DNA of 19,710 bases from Acholeplasmatales bacterium (GTDB lineage: Bacteria; Bacillota_I; Bacilli_A; Acholeplasmatales; Anaeroplasmataceae): assembly GCA_017388605.1 (NCBI GenBank), contig JAFPIE010000212.1, forward strand, positions 1 through 19,710, in the 5' to 3' direction. Positions 15,305 to 19,710 of the stretch are shown here, piece after piece. The stretch's first letter is position 1. Each line of letters opens with the position of its first letter. The position numbers and the translations under genes were made by a program. Below the pieces are notes generated by a model. It had not been told where the DNA came from and did no database searches. It was given only the letters and a program-made list of their open reading frames with translations.

Positions 15305-16174
15305 ATGGCATTAGTTAATGTTAAAGACATGATGCAGGCCGCTCGTGAAGGCCATTATGCAATTGGTGCATTCAACACAAACAATCTTGAATGGACTAAG
15401 GCAATTCTTGAGACTGCTGAAGAGCAGAAGTCTCCAGTTATCATCGAGGTATCTGAGGGTGCTACTAAGTACATGGGTGGATACAAGGTTGTTGCTGACT
15501 TAGTAAGAGATTTATTTGAGGCAAAGAAGATTACAGTTCCTGTTGCCCTACACTTAGACCATGGTACTTATGAAGGTGCTAAGGCTGCTTTAAAGGCTGG
15601 CTTCACATCTGTTATGTTCGATGGTAGTGCATTACCTCTTGAAGAGAATATTGCAAAGACTAAGGAAATCGTTACTTTAGCTCATTTCTGTGGTGCTACA
15701 GTTGAGGCTGAGGTTGGTGCTATCGGTGGTGAAGAAGATGGCGTTAAGGGTCGTGGTGAAGTTGCTGATCCAGATCAGTGCAAGCTAATTGCTGATTTAG
15801 GTATCGATATGCTTGCTGCTGGTATCGGTAATATTCATGGTCCATATCCTGCAAACTGGTTAGGTCTTGATTTCGATTGCTTAGCTGCAATTAAGGCTAA
15901 GTGCGGAGATATGCCTTTAGTATTACATGGTGGTACTGGTATTCCTGAGGATCAGGTTAAGAAGGCTATCAGCTTAGGTGTATGCAAGGTAAATGTTAAC
16001 ACTGAGTGTCAGCAGTATTTTGCAGCTGCAACTAGAAAGTATATCGAAGAGGGCAAGGACTTAGAGAAGAAGGGTTATGACCCACGTAAGTTATTAAAGC
16101 CAGGCTTCGAAGGAATCAAGGAAATCGTTGCTATTAAGATGGCAATGTTCGGTTCTACTGGTAAGGCTTGCTAA
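15305..16174 (+). CDS. fba: Class II fructose-1,6-bisphosphate aldolase, short (289 aa) Bacillus-like subtype
   Basis: This second aldolase is close in length and layout to the ~285-residue Bacillus FbaA. Active-site features are HLDHG (catalytic D85, zinc ligand H86), H178 in GIGNIHGPYPAN, H208 in VLHGGTGIP and the phosphate loop KVNVNTECQ. It lacks the inserts of the 327-residue paralogue. The motif set favours fructose-bisphosphate aldolase, but a tagatose-bisphosphate or related ketose-bisphosphate substrate cannot be excluded within class II. AGGAGG lies 11 bases before ATG 15305. Codon use is like that of the highly expressed genes here (GGT, GCT, AAG). It is a single-gene unit with a strong promoter, a possible operator inverted repeat and a terminator. 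Confidence 0.95.
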   Translation: MALVNVKDMMQAAREGHYAIGAFNTNNLEWTKAILETAEEQKSPVIIEVSEGATKYMGGYKVVADLVRDLFEAKKITVPVALHLDHGTYEGAKAALKAGFTSVMFDGSALPLEENIAKTKEIVTLAHFCGATVEAEVGAIGGEEDGVKGRGEVADPDQCKLIADLGIDMLAAGIGNIHGPYPANWLGLDFDCLAAIKAKCGDMPLVLHGGTGIPEDQVKKAISLGVCKVNVNTECQQYFAAATRKYIEEGKDLEKKGYDPRKLLKPGFEGIKEIVAIKMAMFGSTGKAC

Positions 16175-16193
16175 TTAACTAATTATTTATACG

Positions 16194-16222
16194 AGAGTGG
16201 CTAATGGCCACTCTTTTGTTTT
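16194..16222 (+). terminator. Terminator of the second aldolase gene
   Basis: AGAGTGGC (16194-16201) pairs with GCCACTCT (16207-16214) over a 5-base loop, followed by TTTTGTTTT. Confidence 0.9.
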
Positions 16223-16234
16223 GCTTTTCCTCTA

Positions 16235-16263
16235 TTGAATTTCTTTTCAGCAAACATTATAAT
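16235..16263 (+). promoter_or_regulatory. Sigma-A promoter of the GNAT gene
   Basis: TTGAAT (16235-16240), 17-base spacer and TATAAT (16258-16263). Initiation near 16270 excludes the upstream in-frame start at 16235. Confidence 0.7.
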
Positions 16264-16297
16264 TGAAGTAGAAGAATCGATGAAAAAAGGTGATTTT

Positions 16298-16840
16298 ATG
16301 ATACGAAGAGTTAAGGATGAGGATGCAAAAAGATTGGTTGAAATTTATAATTATTACATCCGAGAAACAGAAGTAACATTAGAGCTTAAGGAATTAACAG
16401 AACAGGAATACCTAGAACGTATCCATCAGGTTACTTCCTTTTACCCATGGTTGGTATATGAAGAAAAGGGTGTAGTCTATGGCTTTGCATATTTAGATAA
16501 ATTTAATACGAGAAAGGCTTATGCCACTACTGCAGATTTATCGATTTATGTAGATCATAACCTAAAGAGAAAGGGCATTGGTCAAAGGCTATATCAGGAA
16601 ATAGAAAAGCTAGGGCTATCCTTAGGCTTATGTAAAATTATTTCCTTAGTTACTACAAGCAATAGATCCTCTATATCCTTCCATAAGGCTATGGGCTTTA
16701 CTAAGCTATGCTTAATTAAGAATGCTGCATATAAGCATGGTAAATGGGTTGGTGTAACCTTCTTAGAGAAGAATGTCCAATCTATTGTGGTTCCATCCCT
16801 AAATAAGGATGAACCATCCTATAGAAATAAAGTAGAATAA
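16298..16840 (+). CDS. GNAT-family N-acetyltransferase, phosphinothricin acetyltransferase-like
   Basis: The 180-residue protein resembles Pat/YwnH-type acetyltransferases: MIRRVKDEDAKRLVEIYNYYI, then VYGFAYLDKFNTRKAYATTADLSIYV and the acetyl-CoA loop LKRKGIGQRLYQEI (R-x-G-x-G type). ISLVTTSNRSSISFHKAMGFTKLCLIKNAAYKHGKW completes the family pattern. It would transfer an acetyl group from acetyl-CoA to an amine; the natural substrate is unknown, and relatives act on phosphinothricin-like amino acids or methionine sulfoximine. The last ~20 residues are an uncharacterised hydrophilic tail. I chose ATG 16298 because AAAGG is 7 bases upstream and the family starts with MIRxA/V. It has its own promoter and terminator and no functional link to its neighbours is evident. 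Confidence 0.88.
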   Translation: MIRRVKDEDAKRLVEIYNYYIRETEVTLELKELTEQEYLERIHQVTSFYPWLVYEEKGVVYGFAYLDKFNTRKAYATTADLSIYVDHNLKRKGIGQRLYQEIEKLGLSLGLCKIISLVTTSNRSSISFHKAMGFTKLCLIKNAAYKHGKWVGVTFLEKNVQSIVVPSLNKDEPSYRNKVE

Positions 16841-16845
16841 TTTCT

Positions 16846-16870
16846 AATCCACCCTTTGGGTGGATTTTTT
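16846..16870 (+). terminator. Terminator of the GNAT gene
   Basis: AATCCACCC (16846-16854) pairs with GGGTGGATT (16858-16866) over a 3-base loop, followed by a T run (16865-16870). Confidence 0.92.
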
Positions 16871-16918
16871 CTTTTTAAATGGAATATTTATCTTATTAAA
16901 TTTTTTTTGTAAAAATTC

Positions 16919-16964
16919 TTGCATTATTTGACAACTTGCAATATAATATTAAAATGCGTATAAT
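16919..16964 (+). promoter_or_regulatory. Tandem overlapping sigma-A promoters of rpoB
   Basis: Promoter 1 is TTGCAT (16919-16924), 17 bases, TATAAT (16942-16947). Promoter 2 is TTGCAA (16936-16941), 17 bases, TATAAT (16959-16964). The two are offset by 17 bases, so the -35 of the second lies directly before the -10 of the first. Initiation would be near 16954 and 16971. Confidence 0.68.
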
Positions 16965-16970
16965 GGCAAA

Positions 16971-17151
16971 TGTTTGCTGATTTACGTTTGAAAATTAGAG
17001 TTTTACTAAGTAAAAAGCTTAGTTAAGATAGATTCGTGGAAATCAAAAAAAGGTATTAAACACCCTTTTAGCGATTGCTATAAAGTCTAGTAGACGGTTT
17101 AGAAACAATAGAAAGGAAAAAGTATAATTCGTTATACAGCTAGGTGTCTTT
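16971..17151 (+). promoter_or_regulatory. rpoB untranslated leader with several small hairpins
   Basis: With the intergenic stretch from 16841 this makes 310 bases without a gene. The ~180-base leader has ACTAAG (17005-17010) pairing with CTTAGT (17018-17023). A competing stem is TTTTAC/GTAAAA (17001-17015). Also present are AAAAGG (17048-17053) with CCTTTT (17064-17069), TAGC-GATT-GCTA (17069-17080) and the UUCG hairpin at 17122-17137. No T-run terminator is seen, and no match to an L10-type leader or a named riboswitch. A good GAAAGGA site at 17111-17117 has no start codon at usable distance. Confidence 0.45.
17122..17137 (+). other. UUCG-capped RNA hairpin just before the rpoB ribosome site
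   Basis: GTATAA-TTCG-TTATAC is a perfect 6-base-pair stem with a UUCG tetraloop. It lies 4 bases before the TAGGTG ribosome site (17141-17146) and separates an upstream GAAAGGA (17111-17117) from the start codon. Confidence 0.6.
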
Positions 17152-19710
17152 ATGAAGATTGTCAATTATGGTAAGAAATCCACTCGTCGTAATTACTCCA
17201 GAGTACGTACAAGTGTTGATTTACCCGACTTAATTGAAATTCAGACAAAATCATTTGATTGGTTTGTCGAGCAGGGCTTAAAAGAAGTATTTGAGGATGC
17301 ATCTCCTATTACTTCCTTCAACGGCGATTTAAAATTATCCTTCTTGGATTATCGTTTTGAAGACCCAAAGTACAATGTTGTTGAATCTAAACTAAGAAAG
17401 ATCAACTATTCTCGTCCATTAAAGGTGAAGGTAATGCTTGAGCATACACAAACTGGCGACTTATTTGAGCATGAAATGTTCATGGGTGATATTCCTTATA
17501 TGACTCCAGTAGGAACATTCGTAATCAATGGTGCCGAGCGTGTAGTTATTTCTCAGATCATTCGTTCATCTGGTGTTTACTTCGATAAGGAAATCGATAA
17601 GAAGACAGGAGATATCAAATTCTCTGGTCAGGTTATCCCTACTCGTGGTGCTTGGATTGAGTATGAAGCAGGATCTAAGGATGTTTGGTATGGTAAGCTA
17701 GACCGTTCCAAGAAAATTCCATTAACTACAGTTTTAAGAGCTTATGGTTTATCTACTGATGAGCAGATTATTGATTTATTCGGTAATAGCGAGCATTTAA
17801 CTGCAACCTTCGAAAAGGAAAAGGAAGAGAACAAGAACTCTGAAAATGCAGCTATTGAAGTATATTCTAAGCTACGTCAGGGTGACCGTGTACCAGCTGA
17901 TGGTGCTAGAGCTTTAATTTCTGATCGTCTATTCAATGCGAATAAGTATGATTTACAAACTGTAGGTCGTTTTAAGTATAATATTAAGCTAGATGTTTTA
18001 CAGCGTGCTAAGAATCATACATTAGCTCAGGATGTTGTTGCTCCAAAGGATATCTTTGATGAAGAAACAGGTGAGCTATTATTTGCTGAGGGTACAGTTA
18101 TTGCTTCCTATGGCGATAGAATCTCTGGTGAGGTATATGATAAGCTAGATAAGGCTAGAGAGGCTTTCCGTCAGGTTATCGATTTAGGTAATACTTTATG
18201 TGAGGACCCAATTTGTGAAATCCTATTCATCAATAATGTTAAGGGTGATCAAACTGAGGTTGTAAAGGTTATCGGTAACTATCATGCTGAAACTGCACTT
18301 CATATCACAATGTCTGATATTTTAGCTACAGTATCTTATTATATGAATCTATATTCTGGAGTTGGTACAATTGATGATATCGACCACTTAGGAAATAGAC
18401 GTTTAAGATTAATTGGTGAATTATTAAAGAACCAATTCCGTATCGGCTTTGCAAAGCTAAAGAAGAATATTGAGGATAGAATGTCTACTGTTGAAGTAGA
18501 AAAGGCTACTCCTCAGAACTTAATTAACATTAAGCCATTAACTTCTTCATTAAAGGAATTCTTTGGTTCTTCACAGCTATCCCAGTTCATGGATCAGATT
18601 AACCCTCTTGCTGAAATCACACAGAAGAGACGTATTTCTGCCTTAGGTACTGGTGGTATCGCAAGAGATAGAGCCGGTGTTGAGGTTCGTGACGTACACA
18701 ATTCTCACTATGGTAGAATGTGCCCTATTGAAACACCAGAAGGTCCATCTATCGGTTTAATTACTTCCTTAGCTACATACGCTAAGGTTAATGAATACGG
18801 CTTTATTGAAACTCCATTCTTCGCTGTTGAAAGAGATAGTGAAGGTAGAAATGTAGTTTCTGCCGATAAAATTGTTTACTTATCTGCAGACGATGAGGAA
18901 GGCAAGATTATTGCTGCTGCCAATACTCGTCTAGATGAGAATGGATACATGATTGATGAGAAGATCATTGGTCGTCGTAATGGTGAGGCTGAAATGTTCA
19001 ACTCAACAGATAAGATTGACTACATGGACGTTTCTCCACAGCAGATTGTATCCGTAGCTGCAGCCTGCGTTCCATTCCTAGAGCACGATGATGCTACTCG
19101 TGCACTAATGGGTGCAAACATGCAACGTCAGGCAGTACCTATTATTAATCCTGAATCTCCAATTGTTGGTACGGGTATGGAGTACCGTGCTGCAAAGGAT
19201 TCTGGTTCTGCATTAATTTGTTTAAGAGATGGTATCGTTGAATACGTTGATGCAAAGAAGATTTTAGTAAAAGAAGACGATGGTCAGACTCGTAAATATG
19301 AATTATATCAATTCTTACGTTCTAACTCTGCAACTGCAATTATGCAGCGTCCAATCGTTAGCGTTGGTGAAAGAGTAGAAAAGGGCGATGTTATTGCTGA
19401 TGGTCAATCCATGAAGAATGGTGAATTAGCCTTAGGTAGAAACGTTCGTATTGCCTTCATGACATGGGAAGGATATAACTTCGAGGATGCCGTTATCATG
19501 TCTGAAAAGATGGTATATGATGATTACTATACATCATTACATATCGATGAATTTGAAATTGAAGCTAGAGACACTAAGCTTGGTGCAGAGGAGTTCACTT
19601 ATGAAATTCCTAATGTAAAGGAAGAATCTAAGAGAAACCTAGATGCAAATGGTATTATTATTCCTGGTTCTGAGGTTAAGGAAGGAGATATCTTAGTTGG
19701 TAAGACAACT
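17152..19710 (+). CDS. rpoB: DNA-directed RNA polymerase subunit beta, 3' partial
   Basis: The frame is open to the window end; 853 codons of the usual ~1200 are visible. The start MKIVNYGKKSTRRNYSRVRTSVDLPDLIEIQ aligns with the N terminus of Bacillus RpoB. Conserved blocks include GDIPYMTPVGTFVINGAERVVISQ, the rifampicin-pocket region FFGSSQLSQFMDQINPLAEITQKRR (~471-495), VEVRDVHNSHYGRMCPIETPEGPSIGLI and GYNFEDAVIMSEKM. Against the E. coli pocket, H526 is Gln (residue 491), N518 is Ile (483) and P535 is Thr; D516 and S531 are kept. The ribosome site is AGGTG, 5 bases before ATG 17152. The gene is not preceded by rplJ/rplL as in most Bacillota, but has its own tandem promoters and long leader. 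Confidence 0.98.
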   Translation, partial: MKIVNYGKKSTRRNYSRVRTSVDLPDLIEIQTKSFDWFVEQGLKEVFEDASPITSFNGDLKLSFLDYRFEDPKYNVVESKLRKINYSRPLKVKVMLEHTQTGDLFEHEMFMGDIPYMTPVGTFVINGAERVVISQIIRSSGVYFDKEIDKKTGDIKFSGQVIPTRGAWIEYEAGSKDVWYGKLDRSKKIPLTTVLRAYGLSTDEQIIDLFGNSEHLTATFEKEKEENKNSENAAIEVYSKLRQGDRVPADGARALISDRLFNANKYDLQTVGRFKYNIKLDVLQRAKNHTLAQDVVAPKDIFDEETGELLFAEGTVIASYGDRISGEVYDKLDKAREAFRQVIDLGNTLCEDPICEILFINNVKGDQTEVVKVIGNYHAETALHITMSDILATVSYYMNLYSGVGTIDDIDHLGNRRLRLIGELLKNQFRIGFAKLKKNIEDRMSTVEVEKATPQNLINIKPLTSSLKEFFGSSQLSQFMDQINPLAEITQKRRISALGTGGIARDRAGVEVRDVHNSHYGRMCPIETPEGPSIGLITSLATYAKVNEYGFIETPFFAVERDSEGRNVVSADKIVYLSADDEEGKIIAAANTRLDENGYMIDEKIIGRRNGEAEMFNSTDKIDYMDVSPQQIVSVAAACVPFLEHDDATRALMGANMQRQAVPIINPESPIVGTGMEYRAAKDSGSALICLRDGIVEYVDAKKILVKEDDGQTRKYELYQFLRSNSATAIMQRPIVSVGERVEKGDVIADGQSMKNGELALGRNVRIAFMTWEGYNFEDAVIMSEKMVYDDYYTSLHIDEFEIEARDTKLGAEEFTYEIPNVKEESKRNLDANGIIIPGSEVKEGDILVGKTT

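Noticed and set aside
16928..16933. TTGACA as the rpoB -35 box
   Set aside because: A perfect hexamer, but the nearest TATAAT boxes are 8 and 25 bases away; the two TTGCAT/TTGCAA hexamers have exact 17-base spacers.
17041..17080. Ribosomal protein L10-type leader or transcription terminator before rpoB
   Set aside because: The AAAAGG/CCTTTT stem is short, its T residues are inside the stem and no kink-turn-like elements are seen.

Overview
The window looks like a chromosomal housekeeping segment of a low-GC Gram-positive bacterium (Bacillota). An Erysipelotrichia- or Acholeplasma-related gut lineage seems likely, but no rRNA is present to settle it. The signs are AT-rich DNA, strong AGGAGG-type ribosome sites, sigma-A promoters with 17-base spacers, PyrR, YebC of the MGRAHEV type, class II aldolases and a Bacillus-like RpoB. 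TGG encodes Trp and the reading frames are free of TGA, so the standard bacterial code applies. Of 14 visible stop codons 13 are TAA, one is TAG and none is TGA.

Layout. Bases 1-3338 carry two overlapping envelope genes: a 5'-truncated VanZ-like membrane protein with bacterial Ig-like repeats, and a membrane (CmpB-like) plus metallophosphoesterase fusion. Next come yebC (3431-4168) and pyrR (4261-4755), each apparently its own unit. The start region of pyrR folds into what looks like a PyrR-binding hairpin covering its own Shine-Dalgarno and start codon. Bases 4881-8762 are a tight operon: fhs (formate-THF ligase), a PEP-carboxykinase-like P-loop protein, and purE. A 327-residue class II fructose-bisphosphate aldolase (8849-9832) and guaB (9994-11496) follow, each with its own promoter and terminator.

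The only minus-strand gene (11557-12996, unknown, UPF0158-like and DUF7309-like regions) converges on guaB. Divergent from it is a DUF1846/UPF0371 gene (13170-14651) whose promoter is followed at once by an intrinsic terminator-like hairpin, a candidate attenuator. Then come a small cyclophilin-fold lipoprotein (14722-15177), a second, shorter class II aldolase (15305-16174), a GNAT acetyltransferase (16298-16840), a 310-base promoter/leader region and the first 853 codons of rpoB (17152 to the window end).

Functionally the window mixes nucleotide metabolism (fhs, purE, guaB, pyrR), central carbon metabolism (two aldolases, PEPCK-like protein) and gene expression (yebC, rpoB). Most genes are single transcription units with recognisable promoters and hairpin terminators, so regulation is unusually readable. 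The best second looks are the pyrR hairpin, the leader terminator before DUF1846, the PEPCK-like gene inside a one-carbon/purine operon, a shared LacI/cre-like operator upstream of guaB and the second aldolase, and a Gln in the rifampicin pocket of RpoB. No tRNA, rRNA, CRISPR array or insertion sequence was seen.
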